From Vibrio maritimus (GTDB lineage: Bacteria; Pseudomonadota; Gammaproteobacteria; Enterobacterales; Vibrionaceae): a DNA stretch of 37,624 bases. Both the position numbers and the translations under genes were made by a program. Below, piece after piece: positions 26,069 to 35,057 of this stretch. How positions within the stretch are numbered: position 1 is the stretch's first letter; each line of letters opens with the position of its first letter. Under the pieces are notes generated by a model, which ran no database searches, was not told where the DNA came from, and saw nothing but the letters and a program-made list of their open reading frames with translations. The stretch is taken from contig JYJJ01000016.1 in assembly GCA_003263775.1 (NCBI GenBank), forward strand, positions 1 through 37,624, given 5' to 3'.

Positions 26069-26654
26069 ACGAATTATTTGTTCTGTCGCTGCTGTGATCG
26101 GTTTGGTTACAGGTGGTGTGACACTGAACAGTTCAGAACTCCCAACTGGCACTGTGACGATTTCAGGTGTGCAAGTAGGCGAGCTAAGAACTAGCCCTAT
26201 TGGTTTGGGAATTATCGGTGATGCAGAGGGGTGCCGACAAGATCCGTACACATGCCCTGCAGGACTGGCAACTAATGGCATTGGAAACACTCATGGCGTA
26301 AATGACCAAGTGGTGTCTTTGGAGCAAGTTGCAACCGACTGGGTGAAGAACTTGCAGCAAGCTGAACAATGTATCAGTCGTGCAGAGGCAGATTCTGGCA
26401 AACAGATGTCACAAGGTCAGTTCGATGCATTCACTTCTTTTAGCTTTAACACTGGCTGTACTCGATTTATGCGAAATCGTGATGGTAGTGAAACGCAGAT
26501 TTATCGCTTCATCAAACAGGGTGACTTTACGAAAGCCTGTCATGAGTTGCCAAGGTGGGTTTATGGCGGTGGTGTGAAGTTAAAAGGTTTAATTGACCGT
26601 AGGGATAAAGAGCATGATCGCTGCCTTTCCATTCAAAAACATCAAATGGGTTAA
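26055..26654 (+). CDS. SAR-type endolysin (GH24 lysozyme)
   Basis: A 199-residue muramidase that cleaves the peptidoglycan sugar backbone. The N-terminal weakly hydrophobic segment (residues 7-24, rich in Gly, Ala, Val and Thr) is a likely signal-arrest-release anchor rather than a cleaved signal. The catalytic triad follows the phage-21 style spacing, Glu58-x8-Cys67-x5-Thr73 (AEGCRQDPYTCPAGLATNG), with cysteine in place of the aspartate of T4 lysozyme. Cys60 could trap the inactive form by a disulfide. GTG start, overlapping the holin end by 14 bases. Confidence 0.9.
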   Translation: MKLTKRIICSVAAVIGLVTGGVTLNSSELPTGTVTISGVQVGELRTSPIGLGIIGDAEGCRQDPYTCPAGLATNGIGNTHGVNDQVVSLEQVATDWVKNLQQAEQCISRAEADSGKQMSQGQFDAFTSFSFNTGCTRFMRNRDGSETQIYRFIKQGDFTKACHELPRWVYGGGVKLKGLIDRRDKEHDRCLSIQKHQMG

Positions 26655-26979
26655 GTGGCTAGTTATTGCTGCAGTGGGGGTTGCCATGGTCTCGATGTGG
26701 TTAATGTTGAAAGCAAGTAAGTCTGAGCAGGCCGCTTTAAGGGCACGTTTAGATAATGCGTTATCAACTAATCAAGTTAGCCAAGCAACCATTGAAACAC
26801 TCACCCAAGAAAACAGTGATGCAAATCAGTTACTGGTAGATAGAACAAGGCTGCACAGCACTATAGAGGGAAAGCTCAATGAAGACATTGAAATGCTTCG
26901 ACGTCAATTGGCCGATGATGAATGTTATCAAAAGCCTTGGCCTAGTGATGTTGCTAACAGGTTGCGCGAACCGTACTGA
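26614..26979 (+). CDS. Rz-type inner-membrane spanin
   Basis: A 121-residue protein with one N-terminal membrane anchor (about residues 10-28, WVKWLVIAAVGVAMVSMWLM) and a periplasmic coiled coil (30-95, many Ala, Gln, Leu and Glu). It links to the Rz1 lipoprotein to fuse the inner and outer membranes at the last step of lysis. AGGGATAAAG before the ATG at 26614 decides the start. It overlaps the end of the endolysin gene and contains the start of Rz1 in another frame, the usual nested layout. Confidence 0.85.
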   Translation: MIAAFPFKNIKWVKWLVIAAVGVAMVSMWLMLKASKSEQAALRARLDNALSTNQVSQATIETLTQENSDANQLLVDRTRLHSTIEGKLNEDIEMLRRQLADDECYQKPWPSDVANRLREPY

Positions 26980-27202
26980 GTTGGTTTCAACTCAAATCGT
27001 CGTCAAGTTACCCCCTGCTGGGCTGATTGTTCCATGTCATAAACCAGAAATTCAAGGTACTAGCCCGTTAATGACTGCTAGTGAAGATGTACCCAAATTA
27101 AAAGCGGCCCTGAGTAAATGCGCACAGCAGGCCGAAGATTATTTGCAATGGCGTGCCAAGCACGAAGCTAAGCACACAAAAGACGAAGAGAGAAGAAAAT
27201 GA
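26918..27202 (+). CDS. Rz1-type outer-membrane spanin lipoprotein
   Basis: Starts inside the Rz gene in another frame. The N-terminus (MNVIKSLGLVMLLTGCANR) is a lipoprotein signal with lipobox LLTGC, so the cysteine is lipidated and anchored in the outer membrane. A proline-containing segment (KLPPAGLIVPCHKP) and a long charged C-terminal region follow. It is longer than lambda Rz1. An adjacent ATG at 26915 is equally possible. The stop overlaps the next start by 4 bases. Confidence 0.8.
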   Translation: MNVIKSLGLVMLLTGCANRTELVSTQIVVKLPPAGLIVPCHKPEIQGTSPLMTASEDVPKLKAALSKCAQQAEDYLQWRAKHEAKHTKDEERRK

Positions 27203-27480
27203 CTAAACCTGCTTTCATATCAAAACCTGTAGTAGTGGCTATCGGTGGTACTGATTTCGAATTCACACCAACGGTGCAAGATGCGAACAACCATACCAAT
27301 GACATGATGCCGAATAACAAAGTGGCTCCTGCATACACGTATTTGACTCGCACTGTTAAACCAGAGCAGAAAGATGCGCTGATCGAGTTACTTGATAGCG
27401 TGCCCGGTCTAACCATTGAGCTGTTCGCAACGGTGAGTAATGCCTCTAAAGGTGGCATTGAAATCTCACTAAAAAAATAA
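27199..27480 (+). CDS. Tail assembly chaperone, short form (gpE-like)
   Basis: A 93-residue protein of the phage tail assembly chaperone group, encoded just before the tape measure gene. It begins MTKPAFISKPVVVAIGGTDF and ends ISLKK at a stop placed immediately after a run of seven A. In P2 and many other tailed phages this chaperone is made in a short form and a -1 frameshifted long form; both coat the tape measure protein until the tube is built around it. Confidence 0.8.
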   Translation: MTKPAFISKPVVVAIGGTDFEFTPTVQDANNHTNDMMPNNKVAPAYTYLTRTVKPEQKDALIELLDSVPGLTIELFATVSNASKGGIEISLKK

Positions 27481-27665
27481 CTGACAGGGCAAAGCGGATT
27501 GAAGATAACCCACTTGAACAAGCCTTTGCCCTGCGTCGTCATTTTCTACCCAATGAACCAGACGACGAACAAAGTTTAAGCCGCGCTATCTGGCTGGATA
27601 AACACCAGTTTGAACGCAGCGAGCGAGCAGTAATGAGCGCAATTAGCCGATTGTTTAGTAAGTAG
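27199..27665 (+). CDS. Tail assembly chaperone, -1 frameshifted long form (gpE+E'-like)
   Basis: A -1 shift at the A run joins the short chaperone to a second frame beginning ITDRAKRIEDNPLEQAFALR and ending AISRLFSK at 27665, about 155 residues. That second frame has no good start of its own and is helical and charged, like known E'-type extensions. It ends 30 bases before the tape measure ATG. The position and two-frame layout match the conserved frameshift of tail genes G/GT in lambda and E/E' in P2. A lost A in the run would give the same fused protein, so sequencing error is an alternative. Confidence 0.75.
27471..27477 (+). promoter_or_regulatory. Slippery heptamer for -1 ribosomal frameshifting
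   Basis: The heptamer is A AAA AAA in the reading frame of the short chaperone, followed at once by its TAA stop. This form allows both tRNAs to slip back one base and re-pair fully. The adjacent stop codon may slow the ribosome. I did not identify a clear pseudoknot downstream. Confidence 0.7.
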
Positions 27666-27694
27666 TTGAAATCAAGAGCGGGTAAGCATCACGC

Positions 27695-29515
27695 ATGAGT
27701 ATGGAAAAGCTATTAATGCATGTGGCACTGGTTGACCAAGTCACTAAACCACTGCAAGGCATTACCAAAGAAGTGCAATCTTCCATGGAAGCAGGCAAAC
27801 AAGGCATGCAGAACATGGCAACAGGTGGTGCGGGTTTGGTGGCGACTGGCTTTGCTATTCAAAATGCGTTGATGCCGGCTATTGAAATGGACAGAAAGCT
27901 AGGTGAAGTGAAATCACTGGGTGTGATTGATGAAGATCTTAAACAGCTTTCGAAAACGGCGCTTCTAACTTCGGTTCAATATGGTAAATCAGCCACTGAT
28001 ATTGTTGGCGCTTCTTACGACATTAAATCTGCATTTGGTGACATTAACGGCGCAGAGCTTTCCGACATTACTAAAAGCTCTGCGGTACTTGCAGCTGCAA
28101 CCAAGGCAGACACTGCGACTATTACCAACTACATGGGTACCATGTACGGCATTTTCAAAAACAGTGCTGATGAAATGGGAACGGGACTGTGGTCTAAGCA
28201 AGTTGCAGGCATGACGGCCCAATCGGTTGAGATGTTCAAAACCACGGGTGCAGGCATGAGCAGCGCATTTACCAGTGTGGGTGCCAATGCAACGGCTGCG
28301 GGCATTGCCATGGAAGAACAGATGGCGATTTTAGGTACGTTGCAGTCAACCATGAGTGGCAGCGAAGCGGGTACCAAATATCGAGCGTTCTTAGGTGGCG
28401 TTGCGAAAGCGCAAGATGAGCTAGGGCTTAGCTTTACTGACAGCCACGGCAATATGCTCCCAATGCTCGATATCCTTGAAAAGCTCAAAGGCAAATATGG
28501 TGACACGCTCTCTGTTGCAGAATCAGCAGAGCTAGATAAGGCGTTCGGCACCAAAGAAGCCACGGCCATGATCAAGTTGTTGATGGCCGACACGCAAGGC
28601 CTAGCAGGAAGCATTGAAACGTTAGGCCAAGTCCAAGGCATGTCAAAAGCCGAAGAAATGGCAAGTGCAATGACCGACCAATGGGAACGACTTCAATCGG
28701 TTTGGTTTGCGGTTCGTGCTGCGGTATTTGGGGCAATTCTTCCGTCGATTAATGCCGTTGTCGGTCAAATGGCGGATGGCATGATGGTGATCGTAGGTTG
28801 GACAGACGAATTCCCATGGCTTGCTGAAATTCTGGGTTATGTCGCTATTGCGGGTTTATCCCTCGGTGGCGTAGTCGCAACACTCTCGCTTGCGATGGGT
28901 ATTGGTCAAATGATGTCTGCAGGTTGGGCCGTTACCATGACGGGCTTAAACAGCATCATGAAACTGCTACGCATTACCACAATTGCAAGCACCGCTGCCG
29001 CTTGGTTATTCAATGCCGCTTTATGGGCGAACCCAATCACTTGGGTAGTGGCTGGTATTGCACTGCTAATTGGTGGAGTGGCCGCTGCAATCTATTGGTG
29101 GGACGACTTAACCGCAGCATTCAAAGATACGGCTTGGTTTGATGTTATTGCCGGAGCTATTGAGGGCATTGTTGACCTGCTGAACATGATCCCCGGTGTG
29201 GATATTGAGCTGGGTAGCAAGGTTGATACACCAGAAGTGAGTGCAGCAGTTCAAGCAGAGCGAAACGCACCTACATCTATTCAACCAATGGCGTTCGACG
29301 CCCCAGAAATGCCAACGGGTAACGGTGGCAGCATTGCCGAATACAAACAGCCGGGAACTGTGCCAACACTACCGCCAAGCATGGTTCAAAACGTAATGAC
29401 TACCCATAAACCGCAAGGCGGCAACATGAACTCATACGGTGACGTTTACATCACTGCACCGAATGGAATTACACCAGACCAGTTAGCCGAATGGGATGAA
29501 CTCAATGCCGGATAG
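27695..29515 (+). CDS. Tail tape measure protein
   Basis: A 606-residue protein that sets tail length and passes into the host cell during injection. The N-terminal part (residues 1-330) is helical and Gly/Ala rich, with the phage tape measure core (VQYGKSATDIVGASYDIKSA, TSVGANATAAGIAMEEQMA). Several hydrophobic segments follow (about 375-480, for example WVVAGIALLIGGVAAAIYWW). The C-terminus is Pro/Gly rich. By the usual 0.15 nm per residue, the tail would be near 90 nm. The frame is intact. Confidence 0.9.
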   Translation: MSMEKLLMHVALVDQVTKPLQGITKEVQSSMEAGKQGMQNMATGGAGLVATGFAIQNALMPAIEMDRKLGEVKSLGVIDEDLKQLSKTALLTSVQYGKSATDIVGASYDIKSAFGDINGAELSDITKSSAVLAAATKADTATITNYMGTMYGIFKNSADEMGTGLWSKQVAGMTAQSVEMFKTTGAGMSSAFTSVGANATAAGIAMEEQMAILGTLQSTMSGSEAGTKYRAFLGGVAKAQDELGLSFTDSHGNMLPMLDILEKLKGKYGDTLSVAESAELDKAFGTKEATAMIKLLMADTQGLAGSIETLGQVQGMSKAEEMASAMTDQWERLQSVWFAVRAAVFGAILPSINAVVGQMADGMMVIVGWTDEFPWLAEILGYVAIAGLSLGGVVATLSLAMGIGQMMSAGWAVTMTGLNSIMKLLRITTIASTAAAWLFNAALWANPITWVVAGIALLIGGVAAAIYWWDDLTAAFKDTAWFDVIAGAIEGIVDLLNMIPGVDIELGSKVDTPEVSAAVQAERNAPTSIQPMAFDAPEMPTGNGGSIAEYKQPGTVPTLPPSMVQNVMTTHKPQGGNMNSYGDVYITAPNGITPDQLAEWDELNAG

Positions 29516-29861
29516 CCATTTATCAGAAAGCAAAAAGTACATCGACATTAAAGTGATCGACGGTGGCTGGGATATGGACGCAGGTCAACAGCCTGCCGAA
29601 TGCAGCGATTTATACAGCATCGCACAAGACATTAAGCACGCCATTATGGAATCGGGTTTGGCCCGTCAATTGGTTGCTGAACGTAACCCAGCATTACGCG
29701 CTGATGTGATGGTGCAGATTGAGCAGTTAGCCGAGCGTGATGTGAGAGTCGTTCCCGGTACTGCAACCGCAACAGAATTAGAAGCGGGTGAAATTACCTT
29801 AACTGCAACCGCTTATGAATATGGTGATCTAGAACTTTCTGTAGGAGAAAGCGGGGCATGA
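29496..29861 (+). CDS. DUF2590 baseplate protein, probably gp25/W-like
   Basis: A 121-residue protein between tape measure and baseplate J. It matches DUF2590 in length and place. The central part (DLYSIAQDIKHAIMESGLAR and ERDVRVVPGTATATE) is reminiscent of gp25/W baseplate wedge proteins, which start sheath assembly; that reading is inference. It overlaps the tape measure end by 20 bases; a second ATG at 29505 is the other possible start. The stop overlaps the next gene by 4 bases. Confidence 0.7.
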   Translation: MNSMPDSHLSESKKYIDIKVIDGGWDMDAGQQPAECSDLYSIAQDIKHAIMESGLARQLVAERNPALRADVMVQIEQLAERDVRVVPGTATATELEAGEITLTATAYEYGDLELSVGESGA

Positions 29862-31048
29862 GCAAACGACCAAACGCAGACTTTGTTGAGATTCTAAGTG
29901 AATCGGGTGTGCCTGTTACCGAAGATGAATTTGAAGCGAAGCTAAAACAAGAAGTCGTGGGAGCTGGAAGCAAGGTTTCTAACGACTCTGAAATGTCACC
30001 GTTTTGGCGATGGGTTCGCGCCGCTATAGTTACACCATGTGTGTGGCTGATCAGAACACTACTAGCAGAACATGTCATGCCAAATATGTTTGTGGCAACG
30101 GCAGAGCGTTGGGCTTTAGAGCTGAAAGCTTGGGAACATGACATCGAGCCGAAAGACGCAGAGAAAACACAAGGCAATATCACCTTAACCAAGGCGAACG
30201 CTGCTGATGTTGTCACGATAGAAGCGGGTAAAGTGGTTCAAACCCTGCCGATTGATGGTGTGGTGTATAAGGTTCGAGTGCTTGCTGAAACCGTGATTGA
30301 TGCGGGGCAGCTAACGGGCAAAGTTCTGGTTGAAGCATTCGAAGCAGGCGCAGCTTTTAACTTGCCTGCAGGTTACTTCAATATCATTCCAGAAGAGATT
30401 CCGGGCATTGTTGATGCGGTTAACGAGCCGGACTGGATAACCAAATTAGGCGCAGACGCTGAAAGCAATGAAGAACTGGCACTGCGTATTCAGAACGCTT
30501 TCACCAGTTCGGGTGAATGGCACATTGATGATGTTTACCGCTCCATTATTTCCAGTGTTGCCGGGATTCGTAGCGATAACATCTATTTAAACAATACAGG
30601 TGACGTGACACCAGGTACTGCAGAAGCATTGATCTTGATGGAAGTTGGAGCAACACCACAATCCGTTCTTGACCAGTTAAATGACCACATTATGGCTAAA
30701 GGGCATCACGGCCATGGAGATGTGCTGACTTGTAAGGCTATTCCAGATACAGAGCACAATGTGATCGCCGATGTTGTTTTGGTGGCTAACTTGGACGAAG
30801 CAACCAAGGTTAACGAGTTGCTAGAAGTCGAAGACCGTATCAGGGCGGCATTTCGTGAGACTGCCGCTTATCCAGAAATGACCCGCGCTAAACCAGAAAG
30901 CCGCCTTAGTCTTTCTCGGCTTGGTACTGAAATTCACACCAATATGGCGCAGGTCGAATCGGTAAAGTTCACCGTAGGCGGAAAGGTTCAAGAGGACATT
31001 ATCAGCGACCTAGAACAGCCACGTTTGAAAACGCTAACGGTAAGGTAG
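29858..31048 (+). CDS. Baseplate J-like wedge protein
   Basis: A 396-residue protein of the baseplate J/gp47 family (P2 gpJ, Mu gp47). It shows the family segments: the internal strand-rich domain (GNITLTKANAADVVTIEAGK), the region ending IPGIVDAVNEPDWITKLGAD, and SNEELALRIQNAFTSSGEWH. With the next gene it forms the wedge that surrounds the central hub. The ATGA overlap with the preceding gene shows coupling. The frame is intact. Confidence 0.9.
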   Translation: MSKRPNADFVEILSESGVPVTEDEFEAKLKQEVVGAGSKVSNDSEMSPFWRWVRAAIVTPCVWLIRTLLAEHVMPNMFVATAERWALELKAWEHDIEPKDAEKTQGNITLTKANAADVVTIEAGKVVQTLPIDGVVYKVRVLAETVIDAGQLTGKVLVEAFEAGAAFNLPAGYFNIIPEEIPGIVDAVNEPDWITKLGADAESNEELALRIQNAFTSSGEWHIDDVYRSIISSVAGIRSDNIYLNNTGDVTPGTAEALILMEVGATPQSVLDQLNDHIMAKGHHGHGDVLTCKAIPDTEHNVIADVVLVANLDEATKVNELLEVEDRIRAAFRETAAYPEMTRAKPESRLSLSRLGTEIHTNMAQVESVKFTVGGKVQEDIISDLEQPRLKTLTVR

Positions 31049-31054
31049 TGAGCC

Positions 31055-31717
31055 ATGTCTGACCCTCAAAACTACAACCAAGAGCAACATGCACCAGAGT
31101 TACCGGAAACGGTTATTCCATGGTGGCAAGACGGCAGCACCACATCGGAAGAAGTCAAAGAGCCGCACTTTCTATCAAAAGGCGTGTTCGCATTTTTCCA
31201 AATGGTTTGGGGTTGGTTGCTGTTCCCGCTTCGCCAAATGGATGCGCTGACATGCAGCGAAAACACCTTGGAGCTAATGGCTTGGGATAGAGACATCAAA
31301 CGTTTTGAGGGTGAACCGCTTTCTCTGTTTCGTAAACGAGTGAAATATGCTGCCGTGAATGCCAAAGACGCAGGCAGCGTTGCAGGTTTTAAGAGAATTT
31401 TCGAAAGGTTGGGCATTGGTATCGTTGCGTTTAAAGAACGTGAAGATGCAGTGCAGTGGGACGTTTGCACCATTGAGCTAACAGACGGTGATATTTCCAA
31501 TAACACCAAGTTGGTTCAAACCCTGATTGAACAATATGGCCGGACGTGTCGCCGCTACCGTTTTCAAGTGACGTTCCCGACAACATTAACCGTTGCCAGT
31601 GGTGAGTTCTCACACAATTTCAGCCTATTCCTAGCAGAGACTAAGCAAGCCGTTGAAATGAATGTGAAACCGCAGCCAGTCGAACATCAACGACAAGTAT
31701 TTATTGCCAACCTTTAG
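31055..31717 (+). CDS. Tail protein I-like baseplate component
   Basis: A 220-residue protein in the place of P2 gpI, directly after the J-like gene. The middle segment (LTCSENTLELMAWDRDIKRF, LFRKRVKYAAVNAKDAGSVA) fits the phage tail protein I pattern. It joins wedge proteins to tail fibres. The frame is intact. Confidence 0.8.
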   Translation: MSDPQNYNQEQHAPELPETVIPWWQDGSTTSEEVKEPHFLSKGVFAFFQMVWGWLLFPLRQMDALTCSENTLELMAWDRDIKRFEGEPLSLFRKRVKYAAVNAKDAGSVAGFKRIFERLGIGIVAFKEREDAVQWDVCTIELTDGDISNNTKLVQTLIEQYGRTCRRYRFQVTFPTTLTVASGEFSHNFSLFLAETKQAVEMNVKPQPVEHQRQVFIANL

Positions 31718-31766
31718 TTGGTAAACATTTGTATAGCCAGTTAAAGCAAATAGGGGGAGGTACCCA

Positions 31767-33158
31767 ATGAGCCAAACGGCAATCCCGCTCGAATTTGAGC
31801 GTTACTTGCAAAATCAGATTAGTGTCGATAATGCACCAGACATGAACGAGATGATTTTTGCGCACATTCCGGGGCTAGACCCAAGCCAGCCAATTAACCG
31901 TGAAAACGGTTTGCCTGATGTTTCGCTATGGGTACACCAACAAGACATCGACCAAGTGGGCAAACTTGGTGACAACGTACTGGCATATTCAGTTGTGATC
32001 CCCAGTACCGTCGCAGAGTTCACCTTTAACGCGATTTATCTACGTGACAAGAATGTGCCAAATTCTTGCGGAATGGTGGTACACAAAGCCGAAGAAACCA
32101 AAGAAAACGGTATGGCTAGCACTAAGTCATTGGTGCAAGCCTATGACGGAGCCGCGCAAATCGCTGGAATTATTGTTGATGCTTCGACTTGGCAGATTGA
32201 CTATCAAGCACGTCTAAAAGGTATCGAAGAAGACCACCGCTTGGCCTGCTTAGACAGCTACGGTCACACGGCTTTTGTTGATGGGTTTGACGTGACCCAA
32301 CAAGCTGACCCGAACAAATACGAAGTGAAGCCTGGTGTTGTTTATGTCGGTGGTTTGCGGGGTGTGTTAACTGGTGAAATGCTGCAAACTATTATCGCGA
32401 AACCCAATGGTTTGTACGTGGATGTCGTTCGTCAAGGTACTGCGCTTTCAGTGTGGGAAAACAAAGTCACGATTGCAGTTTCTGAAACTGAGCTAACCGA
32501 TTATGTGGACGGTAACGGTGATAAGCACTATGTCGCAAAACTGGCTGGAATTAATGCTGATGGTTCAGTAGTGGATTGGCGGGTTGGTACTCATGATGAA
32601 AAACTAATGCAAAGCATGGTAGGTATGGTTGTTCCGTTTCATGTAGAAGGTGAGAAAAAAGGTTGGCTTGATGGTAAAGGCGGTGAGGTTTCACGAATCG
32701 TAGATAAAATGCTGTGGGAGTATGCACTAGAAACTGGTTTGGTGGTGTCTCAAGCAATCAAGGACGCAGATCCCATGACTCACGCCATGAAGTTTGGTGA
32801 TGGTGATGGAGGAACAACCTTTACTTTGCCAAATCATCACTTAGGGCATTTTGGGCGTGGTACACCGAGTGGAGCTATTCATGGTGCTACTCAAAATGAT
32901 GCAATTCGAAATATTACAGGAAGCGTTTCGGTTGGTGATAGAGGAAAACAGTTAGCAGCTTTCATACCATCAACAAGTATAGGGGCTCTGTTTGCAATTG
33001 AAGAAGAATTTAACACACTACCAACTTCCACTGAGAGCTCTGTGGTAAATAGAGGTGCCAATGTGCGTTTTGATGCCTCTAAGATTGTTCCAACAGCCGA
33101 TGAAAATCGCCCATATACAGCAAACCTTTCTATTAAAATTCACCGAGGTTGGATGTAA
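31767..33158 (+). CDS. Tail fibre protein
   Basis: A 463-residue receptor-binding fibre. The N-terminal domain (about residues 1-150) matches the phage tail-collar fibre attachment domain (FTFNAIYLRDKNVPNSCGMV), which docks to the baseplate. The C-terminal region, after a repetitive middle, carries HHLGHFGRGTPSG and DAIRNITGSVS, typical of P2-like and tail-collar fibre tips. GGGGGAGG just before the ATG gives strong translation. Base composition drops in the last 500 bases, which fits exchange of the host-range tip. Confidence 0.9.
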   Translation: MSQTAIPLEFERYLQNQISVDNAPDMNEMIFAHIPGLDPSQPINRENGLPDVSLWVHQQDIDQVGKLGDNVLAYSVVIPSTVAEFTFNAIYLRDKNVPNSCGMVVHKAEETKENGMASTKSLVQAYDGAAQIAGIIVDASTWQIDYQARLKGIEEDHRLACLDSYGHTAFVDGFDVTQQADPNKYEVKPGVVYVGGLRGVLTGEMLQTIIAKPNGLYVDVVRQGTALSVWENKVTIAVSETELTDYVDGNGDKHYVAKLAGINADGSVVDWRVGTHDEKLMQSMVGMVVPFHVEGEKKGWLDGKGGEVSRIVDKMLWEYALETGLVVSQAIKDADPMTHAMKFGDGDGGTTFTLPNHHLGHFGRGTPSGAIHGATQNDAIRNITGSVSVGDRGKQLAAFIPSTSIGALFAIEEEFNTLPTSTESSVVNRGANVRFDASKIVPTADENRPYTANLSIKIHRGWM

Positions 33159-33700
33159 TGAAATTAGCCTATCACTACGACTACGAAAGCCATGCTTATA
33201 CGGGTTCAAGTCAAATCTACAAGGTGGCTGGATACGATGAATATATCTTGCCTCAGTTTTCTACGTGGGTAGCTAAACCAGCTTTTGATGTAGAAACCGA
33301 ACAAGCCAAGTTTGATGTGAAAAATCAGAAATGGCTTGTTGAATTAAAGCCTGTTGAAGTGACGACTTACCATAAGAAAACCCGTGAAACGAAAGTGTTT
33401 GATGATGTGTCTTTAGTAACGGACGAATACACGGTAGAAAAACCATCAACACCATGGGACGAGTGGATTGATAACACTTGGGTTACAAACGAAAGCAATA
33501 AATACATCGCTGAGTATGACCAAGTTGATAGTAGTCGTCGAGCTGCTTACCGTGAAGTTAGTGATCCGCTGTACATGGAAGCGTGGCGCAAAGAGTCAAA
33601 GGGTTTGGTTGATGAAGCTGCAGCATTCAGGCAGCAAGCTGATGCTGCAGTAGACTTAATCCAAGCAGAAAACCCTTGGCCTACTCCGCCAGAGGCCTAG
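33158..33700 (+). CDS. Tail fibre assembly or tip-associated protein
   Basis: A 180-residue protein encoded straight after the fibre (TAATG overlap sets the start at 33158). The N-terminal part begins MKLAYHYDYESHAYTGSSQI, a pattern of fibre-assembly chaperones and fibre-tip adhesins that are exchanged together with the fibre C-terminus. The middle has a short repeat-like KPVEVTTYHKKTRETKVFDD stretch and the C-terminus is helical. No catalytic motif. The exact role is inferred from position. Confidence 0.65.
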   Translation: MKLAYHYDYESHAYTGSSQIYKVAGYDEYILPQFSTWVAKPAFDVETEQAKFDVKNQKWLVELKPVEVTTYHKKTRETKVFDDVSLVTDEYTVEKPSTPWDEWIDNTWVTNESNKYIAEYDQVDSSRRAAYREVSDPLYMEAWRKESKGLVDEAAAFRQQADAAVDLIQAENPWPTPPEA

Positions 33701-33703
33701 CGT

Positions 33704-34590
33704 ATGTGGAAACAATCCCCACTTAGTTGGCCTAGCAGTTCGCAAGCAATTCAAACCAGTGCCGAGCAGGTAACAGACCAAATCGGCACAACGATGAATG
33801 ATGCAGTTAGCCGCTTAAATAACCTTGAAAGTGACGCCAGTTATGGGCGTCACTCTTTAAGTGAAGAAGCGAGTGCGTTAATTGGCTTGCGTGGTGATCT
33901 TGAATCATTGTTAAGAACTGGCACTGTATTAACCGCCACACCTTACCAGTTTCAAGTAGGTACTAAGCTAGATTCGGGTTGTTACCTGAATCCACAGGCA
34001 GCAGTCAAAGTATTAGCTGGTAAGTTGCGTGATCATGCTGATAAGTATCGACCAAATGGAAATCTTCATTGTATTGCGCTTATGGTGACCGCTTCACAGT
34101 TCGCACTGTTCGCTAATCAGTTGGCGGATCTTGTTTCCGTGTTTCCTTTACCAGATTGGTGTCAGGTGGCTAGACAAACCCAAGCACTAGTGAACAATGA
34201 AACCGATAAGCTTCACCAACCTGATGCAATCGTCCAACCTCGCTTTAAACCTATGGCGAAACTCAATGCCAACCCGTTGCATGATGCTTTGCATTGGCAG
34301 GGGGCACAAATCGCCACGCTTGAATCGTTAGCTGATGATGCAAACCATGTGATCGCTAAGTTGCAGGCACTGGCAGCAAAGAGAGCTACAAGGTTAGGCG
34401 ATGTCAAAGCCAGATAAATGCACTTAAAAACTTAAACGGTAGTGTTTATGCTTTTTCTGTTACTGGTAATGCTGAAAGTATCGCAACGCAGATTAGCCAA
34501 GCAGGTGCGCCAAACAATCATCAATTCACCGTGGCGAGTCTATTGCTTAGCCATGAATCAATGACCTTTTTTGAGGAGTTGCTATGTTAG
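33704..34590 (+). CDS. Tail/baseplate-associated protein, apparent frameshift
   Basis: The first frame (to 34417) is helical and hydrophilic, beginning MWKQSPLSWPSSSQAIQTSA. It stops at TAA, while the next phase continues without a break: QINALKNLNGSVYAFSVTGN through SHESMTFFEELLC to TAG at 34588. Restoring one C of a CCC run near 34410 gives about 295 residues. The stop overlaps the next gene start. The position between fibre and hub genes matches an HP1/K139-type tail gene of unknown function. No domain recognised. Confidence 0.6.
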
Positions 34591-35057
34591 CTCTCGATGG
34601 TGTGCCGGTTAACTTAGACTCGATGAAAGTTGAAATGTCGATGGAGTTAAAAGACCAAGACATGAGCGGTCAATCATCGGGTACCGATACGGCAGAGCAA
34701 GGCGATAAAGGCAAGAAACTGACCTTTAGTGGTCGTGTGCCTTTCACACATGTAGAAACGCTCACCCAGTTGTATTCGCTTGCATCGGACAAAGACGACA
34801 CCAACACCCGCAGGGTTTACCGAATTGGTAACGACATTGCTTTGGCGCTCAAGATTCGCAATGTGAAATTTACTGGCCGTATCAACGCGAGAGAGCATGA
34901 AACTTTGCAGGCTTGGAACGTATCTTTTGAGCTGCGAGAGCACAACAGTGTGGCAGAACAAAAAGAACAACGTGCCAAAGAGCAAACCAAACCGGAACAG
35001 CGAGAAAATACACGACTAAAACAGGCACTGAATAACGCAGAGGAAGCAACGCAATGA
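34584..35057 (+). CDS. Baseplate complex protein of unknown family
   Basis: A 157-residue protein, beginning MLALDGVPVNLDSMKVEMSM, with a beta-rich first 115 residues (KLTFSGRVPFTHVETLTQLY, NDIALALKIRNVKFTGRI) and a charged coiled C-terminal tail rich in Glu, Gln and Lys. This layout resembles small tail proteins that connect the tube end to the hub in HP1-type phages. GAGGAG lies before the ATG. Overlaps on both sides show coupling. Confidence 0.6.
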   Translation: MLALDGVPVNLDSMKVEMSMELKDQDMSGQSSGTDTAEQGDKGKKLTFSGRVPFTHVETLTQLYSLASDKDDTNTRRVYRIGNDIALALKIRNVKFTGRINAREHETLQAWNVSFELREHNSVAEQKEQRAKEQTKPEQRENTRLKQALNNAEEATQ

